Shown here: in pieces, positions 28,034 through 38,062 of the stretch
How the letters are laid out: every line of letters starts with the position of its first letter
Numbering within the stretch: position 1 is the stretch's first letter
Assembly (NCBI RefSeq): GCF_003096835.1
Contig: NZ_QENZ01000003.1
Span: forward strand, 1 to 64,000
Direction: 5' to 3'
Origin: Balneicella halophila
GTDB lineage: Bacteria; Bacteroidota; Bacteroidia; Bacteroidales; Balneicellaceae
Length of the DNA stretch: 64,000 bases
Translations under genes and position numbers: made by a program
Notes under the pieces: model-generated
Seen by the model: only the letters and a program-made list of their open reading frames with translations
Database searches by the model: none
What the model was told of the DNA's origin: nothing

Positions 28034-28186
28034 CTAATTCCGTTTCTGAAATTGCTTCTTAGCATCACAGCTGCAACTCCCGCAAAATCCATCATCTTTT
28101 GACTTAGTAAATATTGCCACAACTTGATAAACAACGTAAGCAATCGCAGCAAAAACAATAATGTATGTCAATATTTCTTGTATCAT
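28034..28186 (-). CDS. FeoB-associated Cys-rich membrane protein
   Basis: A 50-residue protein: one membrane helix (ILTYIIVFAAIAYVVYQVVA), then KSKDDGFCGSCSCDAKKQF with Cys-x2-Cys-x-Cys. This is the short Cys-rich companion often found after feoB. The frame extends upstream into feoB, but the ATG 3 bp after the feoB stop gives the family's normal length. It is inferred to assist iron transport, perhaps by binding iron at the membrane face. Confidence 0.85.
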   Translation of the reverse strand: MIQEILTYIIVFAAIAYVVYQVVAIFTKSKDDGFCGSCSCDAKKQFQKRN

Positions 28187-28188
28187 AA

Positions 28189-30687
28189 TTAAAATAGTCC
28201 TGAAATTTGATAAAATCCTAAGGAAATAATATAAGCTAAGGCCGTGGTATACACTGCCAGAAACAATGCCCATTTCCAACTTGCTTCCTTAGCAGTCACA
28301 GCCAAGACTCCAATACATGGGAAGTAAATCAAAATAAACAGCATCAATGAAAAAGCCACTCTCGGAGTGTAAATCTTCTCTCCTCTTTTAGGTCCTGAGG
28401 CATAAGTAGAAGCTTTTAATTTGCTTTGTAATAATACGCTATCTTCTCCAACCTCTTCTCCTTCTTGATACAAAACACCTAGTGTACTGACAACGACCTC
28501 TTTGGCAGCTGCACCCGTCAATATCGCTACACTCATTTTCCAATCAAATCCTAGCGGTTGAAATGCAGGTTCCATTATTTTTCCAATACGTGCAATGTAG
28601 GTGTTCTCGAGCGCTTCCTCTTGCTCTGCATAGTTCAACGATTGTATCTGTTGTTCATACGAAGCTGTCAATTCTTCAATTTCTTCTTCCTCAGCATTAG
28701 TTAAAGTCTGTTCGTACAACTCGCTAATCTCTGTTCGCATTCCATCATAATCCATCGTATAATTTGTGGTGCGCGGGAAATACCCCAATGCCCAAACTAT
28801 AATAGATGCAACTAATATGACTCCTGATATCTTCTTTAAATACTGTACACCCTTATTCCACATATGTTTAAGCAATGTCCTAGTGGTTGGCATTCTATAG
28901 GGTGGCAATTCCATTACAAAAGGAACGTCTGCTGAACGGAACAAGGTTTTCCGAAATACTCTTGCCATTATAATAGCTAATAATATTCCTATCGTATAAA
29001 TAAGAAAGAGCATCATGGCAGGTCGCTTAGGGAAGAATGCACCAATAAGAAGCAAATATACGGGCAGTCTAGCACTGCATGACATAAATGGATTGATAAG
29101 CATCGTTATCATTCTATCTTTCCGATTGTTCAATGTACGTGTTGCCATAATGGCAGGCACATTACACCCAAAACCCATAACTAAAGGGATAAACGATCGC
29201 CCGTGTAAACCTATTTTGTGCATCATTTTATCCATAATGAAAACGGTACGCGCCATATAGCCCGTATCCTCCATCAATGAAATGAAGAAAAACAATATCA
29301 TAATATTAGGCAGGAATACCAGCACACCTCCAACACCACCAATAATACCATCAACCAGCAAATCGCGGAGCGGACCATCTGTCATCTTATTTTGCATCCA
29401 TTCAGCAAGTATCGCGACGCCATTTTCTATCCATTCCATCGGATATGCTCCTAAGGTAAATGTACAATAGAACGCAAAATACATAAATATCAAAAAAACG
29501 GGAAATCCAAACACTCTATTGGTTAAAATGTGATCAATTTTCTGAGTGTAAACATGCCTATCTACATCTTTTTCTTTGTAGCATTCTCTTAAAGCCCCAG
29601 AGATGAATCCATAGTGTGCATCAGTAAGCACAGTATTTACATCATCATTGTATGTTTCCTCAATTATTTTTTTATGTTTTGAAGCTTTTGCCTTTAGCTC
29701 CTCGTAATACTCGCTCTTCTCAAATACGTTTTGTAAAGACTTGTCTTCCTCCAGTAATTTTAAAGACAAAAAACGCGGTGATGCAAAAGAAACTAAATCA
29801 GCATCTTTTTTTATAATATTCTGTAATGCAACAATAGCATTTTCTACTTCAGTACCATAGTTGATATGAATATGACGAACAATACTTTCTTGATCTTCGT
29901 AAACCTTAACAACTCTCTCCATCAGCTCACTGATTCCTTTTCCTTTGGAGCTAATCGTCGGGACTATAGGCATACCTAAGAGCCTGCCCATTTCATCATA
30001 ATCGAGTTCAGCTTTTAGTTTCTTCAACACATCAAACATGTTCAGCGCCATCACCACTTTCATATCCATGTCGATGAGTTGTGTCGTCAAAAACATATTG
30101 CGCTCTAGGTTCGAGGCATCCACTAAATTAATGACAATATCAGGTTTTTCCTGAATCAAATAATCCCTAACGTATCTTTCTTCAGGGCTATATGCCGTTA
30201 GTGAATAAGTACCCGGAAGATCTGCTATTACGATTCGGTAATCTTTATGTTTGAAGGTTGCTCTTTTAACCGATACAGTAACCCCAGAGTAATTACCTAC
30301 TCGCTCGGAAGACCCAGATGCATGATTAAAAAAAGTAGTTTTACCTGCATTAGGATTACCAACCAGTGCAACATTTATCGTTTTCTCTTCTCGTTTTACC
30401 ACCGTATTGAGTGATTCTGAAGAAAAAGTACCTTTAAAGTCTTCTTGAGGTTTTTCATAGGAATCAATAGGCACCACATCAATAAGTGAAGCTTCACTTG
30501 CACGCAATGACACTTCATAATTCATGATACGATACTCAATAGGATCTCTCAAGGGAGCATATCGTATGACCAATACTTCTTTACCCCTAATAAAACCCAT
30601 CTCACTTAAGCGTCTTTTGAATGAGCCGTACCCTCTAACACCAACAATAACGCCCTTCTCTCCTTCTTTTAACTCTGATAAAACCAT
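28189..30687 (-). CDS. feoB: Fused FeoA-FeoB ferrous iron transporter
   Basis: An 832-residue fusion. Residues 1-75 are a FeoA SH3-like domain (GVRGYGSFKRRLSEMGFIRG). Residues about 105-270 are the FeoB G domain with P loop GNPNAGKT (110-117), switch DLPGTYSL and NMFD. The C-terminal polytopic domain has GFGCNVPAIMATRTL and the terminal gate region (about 400-830). It imports Fe2+ across the inner membrane. The FeoA fusion means no separate feoA is needed. A TATTTTTG -7 box lies at 30708-30715 on the minus strand. The Cys-rich partner gene follows immediately. Confidence 0.96.
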   Translation of the reverse strand: MVLSELKEGEKGVIVGVRGYGSFKRRLSEMGFIRGKEVLVIRYAPLRDPIEYRIMNYEVSLRASEASLIDVVPIDSYEKPQEDFKGTFSSESLNTVVKREEKTINVALVGNPNAGKTTFFNHASGSSERVGNYSGVTVSVKRATFKHKDYRIVIADLPGTYSLTAYSPEERYVRDYLIQEKPDIVINLVDASNLERNMFLTTQLIDMDMKVVMALNMFDVLKKLKAELDYDEMGRLLGMPIVPTISSKGKGISELMERVVKVYEDQESIVRHIHINYGTEVENAIVALQNIIKKDADLVSFASPRFLSLKLLEEDKSLQNVFEKSEYYEELKAKASKHKKIIEETYNDDVNTVLTDAHYGFISGALRECYKEKDVDRHVYTQKIDHILTNRVFGFPVFLIFMYFAFYCTFTLGAYPMEWIENGVAILAEWMQNKMTDGPLRDLLVDGIIGGVGGVLVFLPNIMILFFFISLMEDTGYMARTVFIMDKMMHKIGLHGRSFIPLVMGFGCNVPAIMATRTLNNRKDRMITMLINPFMSCSARLPVYLLLIGAFFPKRPAMMLFLIYTIGILLAIIMARVFRKTLFRSADVPFVMELPPYRMPTTRTLLKHMWNKGVQYLKKISGVILVASIIVWALGYFPRTTNYTMDYDGMRTEISELYEQTLTNAEEEEIEELTASYEQQIQSLNYAEQEEALENTYIARIGKIMEPAFQPLGFDWKMSVAILTGAAAKEVVVSTLGVLYQEGEEVGEDSVLLQSKLKASTYASGPKRGEKIYTPRVAFSLMLFILIYFPCIGVLAVTAKEASWKWALFLAVYTTALAYIISLGFYQISGLF

Positions 30688-30876
30688 AGCCTATTTTCCT
30701 AAAATCGCAAAAATACTTATATAAATCACACATTTCAATACCTAAAAGTAGGTATATTTAGACTAAATAAAAAAAAGTTTGTGGAAATTATAACTTTCTG
30801 GCAACAGCATTTTGCATGTTTTTTGTATCTTTAGCTTTATATTTTTAATCATTAAAAAACAGAAAATTATAACATT

Positions 30877-31386
30877 ATGGAAAAGATTTCTAAAGACATC
30901 ACTTTTAAAGGTAATCCTATGCCTGTCGTTGGTAACGAAATAAAAGTTGGAGATAAAGCTCCTGATTTTACCGTATTGAAACCGGACCTTTCTCCTGTAA
31001 AATTATCAGATTTTGCCAGTGAGGTTGTCGTGATATCTGCAGCACCTTCTGTAGATACTGCTGTTTGTGCTACTCAAACTGCAAAGTTTAACCAAGCTGC
31101 AAATAAGGAAGGTATCAATGTCCTTTCTGTTTCTTGTGACCTGCCATTTGCTTTAGGTCGTTTCTGTGCAGCAGAGGGCATCGACAAAGCAATAACTGCT
31201 TCAGACCACAAAGATCTTGAGTTTGGTGAAAAGTACGGATTTATAATGGAACCATTGCGCTTATTGGCTCGTGGTGTAGTTGTTGTAGATAAGGAAGGCA
31301 TTGTACAACACGTTGAGTATGTTCCAGAAGTTACAGATGAACCAGATTATGATGCAGCATTAGAAGCCGCAAAGAAAGCGAAGTAA
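30877..31386 (+). CDS. tpx: Thiol peroxidase
   Basis: A 169-residue atypical 2-Cys peroxiredoxin. It opens with ITFKGNPMPVVG, as Tpx proteins do. The peroxidatic Cys64 is in APSVDTAVCATQT and the resolving Cys97 in LGRFCAAEG; a further Cys87 (VSCDLPF) is present. It reduces hydroperoxides with thioredoxin. A near-match -7 box (TATCTTTA) lies at 30826-30833. An intrinsic terminator follows the gene, so it is monocistronic. Confidence 0.95.
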   Translation: MEKISKDITFKGNPMPVVGNEIKVGDKAPDFTVLKPDLSPVKLSDFASEVVVISAAPSVDTAVCATQTAKFNQAANKEGINVLSVSCDLPFALGRFCAAEGIDKAITASDHKDLEFGEKYGFIMEPLRLLARGVVVVDKEGIVQHVEYVPEVTDEPDYDAALEAAKKAK

Positions 31387-31407
31387 TTAGCTCAACATAA
31401 ACTTTAC

Positions 31408-31446
31408 AGAAAGGCAATTCATAATCTGAGTTGCCTTTCTATTTTT
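31408..31446 (+). terminator. Intrinsic terminator of tpx
   Basis: AGAAAGGCAA and TTGCCTTTCT form a perfect 10-bp stem with a 13-base loop, followed by ATTTTTAG on the plus strand. Confidence 0.8.
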
Positions 31447-31509
31447 AGGTACATTGAAATTTCAGAAAATTCTATTTATTAGCTATATTCGTACCAAAAG
31501 CACAGCGAT

Positions 31510-33339
31510 ATGAAAAAGTTAGCATCCATTATTTTTCTTCTATTCAGTCAGACACTTTTTGCACAAACGAGTTTAGAACGTGTTGAACCTGCTTTTTGGT
31601 GGGCGGGTATGCAAAACAATGAACTACAACTGCTCGTGTATGGTCAGGATATAGCTAATCTTGATGTATCACTTGATTATCCGGGAGTGAAACTAAAACA
31701 AGTCATCAAAGTTGAAAACCCAAACTATTTGTTTCTCAACCTTGAATTGAATTCTAATGTGAATCCCGGGACATTCAATATATCATTCAAAGAAGACGAT
31801 AAAATTCAACACAGTTATAAATATGAATTACGTGAGCGTGAGTCTGATTCAAGAGAACGAATAGGTTTTAACGCTACTGACGTAATGTATTTGATTGCAC
31901 CCGACCGCTTTGTCAATGGAAATCCTGATAATGATGAAATAGCAGGAATGAAAGAAAAGAAAAACCGAAATTTTAATGGAGGCAGACACGGTGGCGATAT
32001 TCAAGGCATTGTCAATAGTTTAGATTATATCTCTGAAATGGGTTTTACTGCAATTTGGCTGAACCCAGTACTTGAGAATGATATGAATGACTATTCTTAC
32101 CATGGCTATGCAGCTACAGACTTTTATAAAGTAGATCAGCGCCTGGGCAGTAATGAAGAATATGTAAAGCTTTCATTAAAAGCCAAAGAAGAAGGTATCA
32201 AAATCATTATGGATATGATTGTAAATCATTGTGGCTCTGAGCACTGGTGGATGAATGATCTTCCCACTTCTGACTGGATTAATAACAATGGAAAGTTTTT
32301 CCAGACCTCACATAAACGACAGGTTAATGTAGATCCTTATGTTTCGAAATACGATAAATTCCATAACTCAGACGGGTGGTTTGTAGAAACCATGCCCGAC
32401 CTCAACCAAAGGAATGAATTAATGGCTACTTATCTTATCCAAAATACAATCTGGTGGATAGAGTATGCACATCTTGACGGTATCCGAATGGATACTTGGC
32501 CCTATCCTGATAAAATTTTTATGAATGATTGGTGTGAAGCGGTTTTAGCAGAATATCCTTATTTTAATGTCGTGGGAGAAGAATGGACTGTAGAACCTGC
32601 TATTGTATCTTATTGGCAACAGGGCAAAGTGAATCTCGACAGTTATCATTGTAACTTGCCGAGTCTCATGGATTTCCCAATGCAAGAAGCAATCGTAGAA
32701 GGTGTAAAAAATGACGGAACGAAAACCTACGAAACCTTAGCGATGGATTTTCTGTATCCTTCACCTCAAAACTTGGTTGTTTTTCTTGATAATCATGATA
32801 TGAGCAGAATTTTCACACAGCTAGATGAAGATTTTGACGCTTATAAAAGAGCTCTTGCATACTTGACAGTGCTACGTGGAACGCCCCAAATATTTTATGG
32901 GACTGAAATACTCATGAGCCATAAAGGCTCCGAAGATCATGGAGATATTCGTGCTGATTTCCCAGGAGGCTGGAAAGGCGACAAAATAAATGTCTTTACA
33001 GGAAAAGGATTAACGACACAACAGAAGGAAGCTCAAAACTTCATGAAAAATTTGTTGAACTGGAGAAAGAAAAAGGATGTAATTCATCACGGAAGAACCA
33101 TGCAATTCGCTCCATTGTACGATGAAGAAGTCTATACACTCGCTCGCTATAACGATAAAGACTTAGTATTGTTAATCATGAATAATAGTGATGAAGAAGT
33201 AGCAGTCAAAACTTCTCGCTATGCAGAGCTAACTAAAGACTTAAATGCAATGATAGATGTTATTAAGGGGCAGAAAATAAATATTTCAGCAGAAACAGTT
33301 ACTATCCCAGCAAATGGTTTTTTATTATTAGAGAAATAA
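31510..33339 (+). CDS. GH13 cyclomaltodextrinase/neopullulanase-type enzyme, SusA-like
   Basis: A 609-residue exported enzyme (signal peptide to about residue 19, FLLFSQTLFAQ). Residues about 20-110 are the N-terminal cyclomaltodextrinase beta domain. The GH13 catalytic barrel has GFTAIWLNP, IIMDMIVNHC, DGIRMDTWPY (nucleophile Asp328), VVGEEWT (acid Glu357) and FLDNHDMSR (Asp430), and a C-terminal beta domain completes the fold. It should cut maltodextrins or pullulan, probably in the periplasm, as there is no lipobox. It is 18 kb from the starch locus but would complete its pathway. It ends at a shared bidirectional terminator. Confidence 0.92.
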   Translation: MKKLASIIFLLFSQTLFAQTSLERVEPAFWWAGMQNNELQLLVYGQDIANLDVSLDYPGVKLKQVIKVENPNYLFLNLELNSNVNPGTFNISFKEDDKIQHSYKYELRERESDSRERIGFNATDVMYLIAPDRFVNGNPDNDEIAGMKEKKNRNFNGGRHGGDIQGIVNSLDYISEMGFTAIWLNPVLENDMNDYSYHGYAATDFYKVDQRLGSNEEYVKLSLKAKEEGIKIIMDMIVNHCGSEHWWMNDLPTSDWINNNGKFFQTSHKRQVNVDPYVSKYDKFHNSDGWFVETMPDLNQRNELMATYLIQNTIWWIEYAHLDGIRMDTWPYPDKIFMNDWCEAVLAEYPYFNVVGEEWTVEPAIVSYWQQGKVNLDSYHCNLPSLMDFPMQEAIVEGVKNDGTKTYETLAMDFLYPSPQNLVVFLDNHDMSRIFTQLDEDFDAYKRALAYLTVLRGTPQIFYGTEILMSHKGSEDHGDIRADFPGGWKGDKINVFTGKGLTTQQKEAQNFMKNLLNWRKKKDVIHHGRTMQFAPLYDEEVYTLARYNDKDLVLLIMNNSDEEVAVKTSRYAELTKDLNAMIDVIKGQKINISAETVTIPANGFLLLEK

Positions 33340-33371
33340 CGGTTTAAAACCGGAGAAACATTCTTATAAAT

Positions 33372-33405
33372 AAAAAGAGACCGTATAAATACAGTCTCTT
33401 TTCGT
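33372..33405. terminator. Bidirectional terminator
   Basis: A 13-bp stem (AAAAGAGAC-c-GTAT / ATAC-a-GTCTCTTTT) with one C-A mismatch and a minimal loop lies between the converging GH13 and isocitrate dehydrogenase genes. A-rich and T-rich flanks allow termination in both directions. Confidence 0.8.
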
Positions 33406-33426
33406 TTAGATATTTATTTAAGCAAC

Positions 33427-35655
33427 TTAAATGTTTGCAATAATTTCATTGAAGGTTGCACTTGGACGCATTGCTTTAGAAGCTAATTCATCATTTGGTT
33501 TGTAATACCCACCAATATCTTTAGGTTTACCCTCTGCATCCGCAATCTCTTGAAGTATTTTCTCTTCATTAGATTTCAATTGCTCAGCGATAGGAGCAAA
33601 CTTTTCACTCAATTCTTTATCTTCGGTTTGTTTTGCCAATTCGTCAGCCCAATACTGCGTTAAGAAGAAATGACTACCGCGGTTATCCAACTCACCAGCT
33701 TTACGTGATGGAGATTTTTGATTTTCAAGATATTGAGAAACGGCTTTATCTAAAGCGTCAGACAATACTTTTGCCTTATCGTTATTGTACTTATCAGCTA
33801 AGTGTTCTAAAGATACTGTCAATGCTAAAAATTCTCCTAAAGAATCCCAACGCAAGTGACCTTCTTCTTGGAATTGCTGTACGTGCTTAGGTGCAGAACC
33901 TCCAGCTCCAGTTTCAAATAAGCCACCACCAGCAATCAAAGGAACAATAGACAGCATTTTAGCACTAGTTCCTAGCTCAAGAATAGGGAAAAGGTCAGTT
34001 AAGTAGTCACGTAATACGTTGCCTGTTACCGAGATTGCATTCTTCCCTGCTTTTACTTGTTCTAAGCTGAACTGCATAGCATCAACAGGAGTCATTATCC
34101 TGATATCTAGTCCTTCAGTATCATGATCTTTTAAATAAGTTTCTACTCGCTCTTTCATCAAGGCATCATGAGCTCTTTCCGGATTTAGCCAGAAGATGGT
34201 AGGATAACCTGTATTTTTTGCTCTATTTACTGCTAATTTAACCCAGTCTTGAACAGGGATATCTTTTGTTTGGCATCCTCTATAAATATCGCCTTCGCCT
34301 ACATTGTGTTCCATAATAGTTTCTCCTTCACTATTAACAACACGAATTACACCATCTGCTGGTGCAACAAAAGTCTTGTCATGTGAACCATATTCCTCTG
34401 CTTTTTGAGCCATTAGACCTACATTAGAAACATTACCCATAGTAGCTGGATCTAAAGCTCCGTTTTTCTTACAGAAATCTACAACAACTTGGTAAGCTTT
34501 CGCATATGATCTATCTGGAATAATAGCTTTTGTCTCTTGTAACTCACCATCTTTATTCCACATCTTACCGCCATCACGGATAACTACTGGCATAGATGCA
34601 TCGATAATAATATCGTTACCTGCATGAAGGTTAGTAATTCCTTTGTCAGAATTTACCATTGCTAAGTCAGGGTTCTTGTCATATACCGCTTTTATATCAT
34701 CTTCTATTGCTTTTTTCTCATCAGCAGGAAGCGTTTCGATTTTCTTGTATAGGTCACCTAAACCTAGTTCTGGATTTACCCCTAATTTTTTGAAAGTGTC
34801 TGCATATTTCTCAAAAACGTCTTTGAAAAATACAGAAACAAAATGACCGAAAATAACAGGATCTGACACCTTCATCATTGTAGCTTTCAAGTGTACTGAA
34901 AATAAGGTGTCATTTTTCTTTGCATCCTCAATTTGTTCAGCAATAAATTTACGAAGTTCTTTTGCACTCATAAACGTTCCGTCCAACATTTCGCCTTTAA
35001 TCAACTTCATGTTGTCTTTTAGAACTGTTACATTGCCTTGTTGGTCAACAAACTCATAGCGTACTACATCATCTTTATCCATGATGATAGATTTCTCATT
35101 TGCGAAGAAATCACCGCCTTGCATATGTGCAACATGTGCTTTGCTATCTTTATCCCAAGCACTAAGCTTCTTTGGATTTTTTTGAGCATATGCTTTTACA
35201 GAAGGTGCAACACGACGGTCTGAGTTTCCTTCACGAAGCACAGGATTCACTGCACTACCTAAACATACTGCATAGCGCTTACGCAATTCTTTTTCCTCTT
35301 CAGTCTTAGGTTCTTCAGGGAAATCTGGTAGGTTATAACCTTTTTTTTGCAATTCACTTATTGCAGCTTTTAACTGAGGAATTGAGGCACTAATATTTGG
35401 CAACTTTATGATGTTTGCATCTTCTTCCTTAACCAACTTACCTAAAAATGCTAACTCGTCATTAATTTTTTGTTCGTCAGTTAACACCTCAGGGAAATTT
35501 GCTATTATTCTTCCTGCCAAAGAAATGTCTCTCGTTTCTACATCTACCCCTGCAGTAGCTGTGAATGCTTCTACAACCGGTAAAAAAGAATGACTAGCCA
35601 AAGCCGGCGCCTCATCAATCTTAGTCCAAGTAATTTTGGGTTGCTGTGTTTTCAT
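33427..35655 (-). CDS. icd: Monomeric NADP-dependent isocitrate dehydrogenase
   Basis: A 742-residue enzyme of the monomeric IDH family, the normal length for this class. It starts with [20 protein letters not shown], with [19 protein letters not shown], then [20 protein letters not shown] and [14 protein letters not shown] near the end. It oxidises isocitrate to 2-oxoglutarate with NADP+, supplying NADPH and the TCA cycle. It lies 50 bp downstream of dnaX on the same strand, so some read-through is possible, and it ends at the shared terminator. Confidence 0.97.
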   Translation of the reverse strand: MKTQQPKITWTKIDEAPALASHSFLPVVEAFTATAGVDVETRDISLAGRIIANFPEVLTDEQKINDELAFLGKLVKEEDANIIKLPNISASIPQLKAAISELQKKGYNLPDFPEEPKTEEEKELRKRYAVCLGSAVNPVLREGNSDRRVAPSVKAYAQKNPKKLSAWDKDSKAHVAHMQGGDFFANEKSIIMDKDDVVRYEFVDQQGNVTVLKDNMKLIKGEMLDGTFMSAKELRKFIAEQIEDAKKNDTLFSVHLKATMMKVSDPVIFGHFVSVFFKDVFEKYADTFKKLGVNPELGLGDLYKKIETLPADEKKAIEDDIKAVYDKNPDLAMVNSDKGITNLHAGNDIIIDASMPVVIRDGGKMWNKDGELQETKAIIPDRSYAKAYQVVVDFCKKNGALDPATMGNVSNVGLMAQKAEEYGSHDKTFVAPADGVIRVVNSEGETIMEHNVGEGDIYRGCQTKDIPVQDWVKLAVNRAKNTGYPTIFWLNPERAHDALMKERVETYLKDHDTEGLDIRIMTPVDAMQFSLEQVKAGKNAISVTGNVLRDYLTDLFPILELGTSAKMLSIVPLIAGGGLFETGAGGSAPKHVQQFQEEGHLRWDSLGEFLALTVSLEHLADKYNNDKAKVLSDALDKAVSQYLENQKSPSRKAGELDNRGSHFFLTQYWADELAKQTEDKELSEKFAPIAEQLKSNEEKILQEIADAEGKPKDIGGYYKPNDELASKAMRPSATFNEIIANI

Positions 35656-35705
35656 GATTTTCTAAAAGTTTATTGATTTTTTGAGTTTTTAATAAAAAAA
35701 TATAT

Positions 35706-37508
35706 TTATTCAAATTCTAATCCTAGTTCCGTTTTCAACTTTAATATGCTTTTATTTTTACTAATTAAATACAACAATTTATCCTTATCACCCATAGATT
35801 GTAAACTTCTGTCTTTATCTTCAGGTTCAATCAATTTTAAGCGAATATTTTTATTGTTTAGGGATTTTCTCCAATAATTTTCTAGTGGTATCTGATATCT
35901 CTGCAATAATTCTATTTCAAGCGAATTATTCACTTTAAGAAATATAAGGTCTTTGTCGAGTTTTAATGCATACGCTGTTAAAGTTGCTTTCACTCTTCTG
36001 TCCAAGTTGTTCTCAACTATATATTGAGTTAATGCTTCTGTCGCCTGTTCAACCGTAAAACTATCCTCTCCAATTTCGTTTTCTTTCAATCCTAGCTCAG
36101 AAGATTTTTGTTTCAACTTTTCAGCTTCTTCTTTTGGATTTGTAGCAGTTGATGTTGCTGTAGCGCCTATATTTTTAATAGATATAGATGGTATTTTCGT
36201 TTTTGATACTGCTTTAGGTTTTTGCTTGGTTTCCTTTTCAGTATTTACATTCTCTTTCTCCTCTTTCCTAGGAGATTCGGGGAGCCTTCTCTCACTTTCA
36301 GTTTTAGTAGATGTCGGTTTCGTTGTGCTCGCTTTATCAACTTGTTTTACAACTTTGCTATTCCCCTGTTGTAATACATCTACAGTGGGTTCAGTCTCAG
36401 AGGTTGTTATTTTTTTTTTTGAAAGATTACACAACTTGAGCAAGGCAAGCTCTACATGCAATCTTTTATTACGACTGGCCCGGTAGGTCATATCACAATC
36501 GTTAAGAATATCCAGAGCTTGAAAAAGATAATCAGCGCTGCAACGCTTTGCTTGTACTTGGTATTTCTCCTTCACACTATCACCAACTTCTAGAAGCATT
36601 AGAGATTGAGGATTTAAACTTACAAGCAAATCTCTCAAATGTGTTGCCATACCATTTAGAAAATACTGGGCATCAAAACCATTCTCAAGAATTTCATTGA
36701 ATAATAATAAGGTATCCATTCCTCTATTTCCCAGCATAGCATCCACCATCTGAAAGTAATAATCATAATCTAATACATTCAGATTTTCGATGGTTTTTTC
36801 ATAGCTAACATTACCTCCTGAAAAACTTACAATTTGGTCGAAAATAGACAACGCATCACGCATCGCCCCATCAGCTTTCAACGCTATTACGTTTAGTGCC
36901 TCAGGATCAGTGGCTACTCCCTCTTTATTAGCAACATACTGTAAATGGTTAACTATATCTTCTATTCGAATACGATTAAAGTCAAAAATCTGACATCTTG
37001 ATAAGATAGTAGGAATGATTTTATGCTTCTCCGTAGTTGCAAGAATAAAAACAGCATGCTTTGGCGGTTCTTCCAATGTCTTTAAAAAAGCATTGAATGC
37101 TGACTTAGTCAACATATGCACCTCATCGATAATATATATACTGTAGTGTCCTAACTGGGGCGGAACGCGTACCTGATCTATCAATTGTCTGATATCATCA
37201 ACACCATTATTCGAAGCAGCATCTAATTCGTGAATATTATAAGAACGATTTTCATTGAAGGCAACGCACGATTCGCATTGATTACAAGGCTCTGTTCCAT
37301 CTTGTATATTACTACAATTAAGCGTCTTAGCAAAAATTCGAGCACAAGTTGTTTTACCAACTCCTCTTGGACCACAGAAAAGATAGGCATGAGCCAAATG
37401 CTTCTGTGCAATAGCATTTTTCAGCGTTGCCGTTATCAATGGCTGTCCTACCACTGATTCAAAAGTAGCAGGTCTATATTTTAGTGCTGAGACTATAAAG
37501 TCATTCAT
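35706..37508 (-). CDS. dnaX: DNA polymerase III subunit tau/gamma
   Basis: A 600-residue clamp-loader ATPase. Walker A is GPRGVGKTT (46-54), zinc Cys are C65, C75, C78 and C81, Walker B/DEVH is YIIDEVHML, and the sensor region LATTEKHKIIPTILSRCQIF follows. Domain III ends about residue 360, then a Lys/Thr/Glu-rich linker leads to a C-terminal domain expected to contact the polymerase. At codons 363-367 the coding strand has eleven A in a row. Losing or gaining one A stops translation within five codons, giving a gamma-length product of 366 or 370 residues (see the A-run feature). A TATTTTTG -7 box lies at 37527-37534. Confidence 0.96.
   Translation of the reverse strand: MNDFIVSALKYRPATFESVVGQPLITATLKNAIAQKHLAHAYLFCGPRGVGKTTCARIFAKTLNCSNIQDGTEPCNQCESCVAFNENRSYNIHELDAASNNGVDDIRQLIDQVRVPPQLGHYSIYIIDEVHMLTKSAFNAFLKTLEEPPKHAVFILATTEKHKIIPTILSRCQIFDFNRIRIEDIVNHLQYVANKEGVATDPEALNVIALKADGAMRDALSIFDQIVSFSGGNVSYEKTIENLNVLDYDYYFQMVDAMLGNRGMDTLLLFNEILENGFDAQYFLNGMATHLRDLLVSLNPQSLMLLEVGDSVKEKYQVQAKRCSADYLFQALDILNDCDMTYRASRNKRLHVELALLKLCNLSKKKITTSETEPTVDVLQQGNSKVVKQVDKASTTKPTSTKTESERRLPESPRKEEKENVNTEKETKQKPKAVSKTKIPSISIKNIGATATSTATNPKEEAEKLKQKSSELGLKENEIGEDSFTVEQATEALTQYIVENNLDRRVKATLTAYALKLDKDLIFLKVNNSLEIELLQRYQIPLENYWRKSLNNKNIRLKLIEPEDKDRSLQSMGDKDKLLYLISKNKSILKLKTELGLEFE
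36410..36420 (-). other. A11 run in dnaX, candidate slippage site
   Basis: On the coding strand the sequence is TC-A11-TAACAACCTCTGA. With 11 A it reads Ser-Lys-Lys-Lys-Ile-Thr. With 10 A it reads Ser-Lys-Lys-Lys-stop (TAA). With 12 A it reads Ser-Lys-Lys-Lys-Asn-Asn-Asn-Leu-stop (TGA). The run sits at the end of domain III, where gamma ends in other bacteria. No Shine-Dalgarno-like enhancer stands out upstream, which favours RNA polymerase slippage over ribosomal frameshifting. Confidence 0.6.
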
Positions 37509-37669
37509 CTGTAGTCAATTTTAACTCAAAAATAACATAAAGATTTTAATTCAAGCATAGGGAAGCACTTCTTTGCAACGCCCCACAAAAAAACTACCCG
37601 TAAAACACTGATAACTAGTAATTTAAAACGGCAAATGTTGTATAGCAATTACTAAAATGCAGAAAAAAT

Positions 37670-38056
37670 TTACTTTTTCAATCGGGCTACGAATTCTTCA
37701 GAATTTACAATATATCTTACGTGATCAGCAGTACCAATTTTACCCTCTTCATCAGAGGCTTCAATTTTAAAGAAAACCTTTTTTCCATCTACCTTAGTTA
37801 CGATTGATTGACAATCCACTTTCTTCCCCGGTAAGGTTGCTTTTGTATGTTGTACGTTAATGCTAATACCTACCGTGCTATATCCCTCTGGAAGAAAAGA
37901 TTCTATACTTCGGTATGCTGTATTCTCCATAAAAGAAATCATGGCGGGTGTAGCATACACTTCTGCCAACCCAGAACCATATTTTATAGCTGTGTCGTCT
38001 AAAGCAACTGTCCTTTTTTGCTGTAATGTAATACCTTCTTTTATTTTTACCTCCAT
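37670..38056 (-). CDS. Hotdog-fold thioesterase, FlK-like
   Basis: A 128-residue hotdog protein. VYATPAMISFMENTAYRSIE is the central helix with a Glu, then GYSTVGISINVQHTKATLPG, matching the FlK/fluoroacetyl-CoA thioesterase-like family. The natural acyl-CoA substrate is unknown; fluoroacetate is not implied. It lies 6 bp downstream of the DUF3109 gene and is probably co-transcribed with it. Confidence 0.85.
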   Translation of the reverse strand: MEVKIKEGITLQQKRTVALDDTAIKYGSGLAEVYATPAMISFMENTAYRSIESFLPEGYSTVGISINVQHTKATLPGKKVDCQSIVTKVDGKKVFFKIEASDEEGKIGTADHVRYIVNSEEFVARLKK

Positions 38057-38062
38057 AATATT

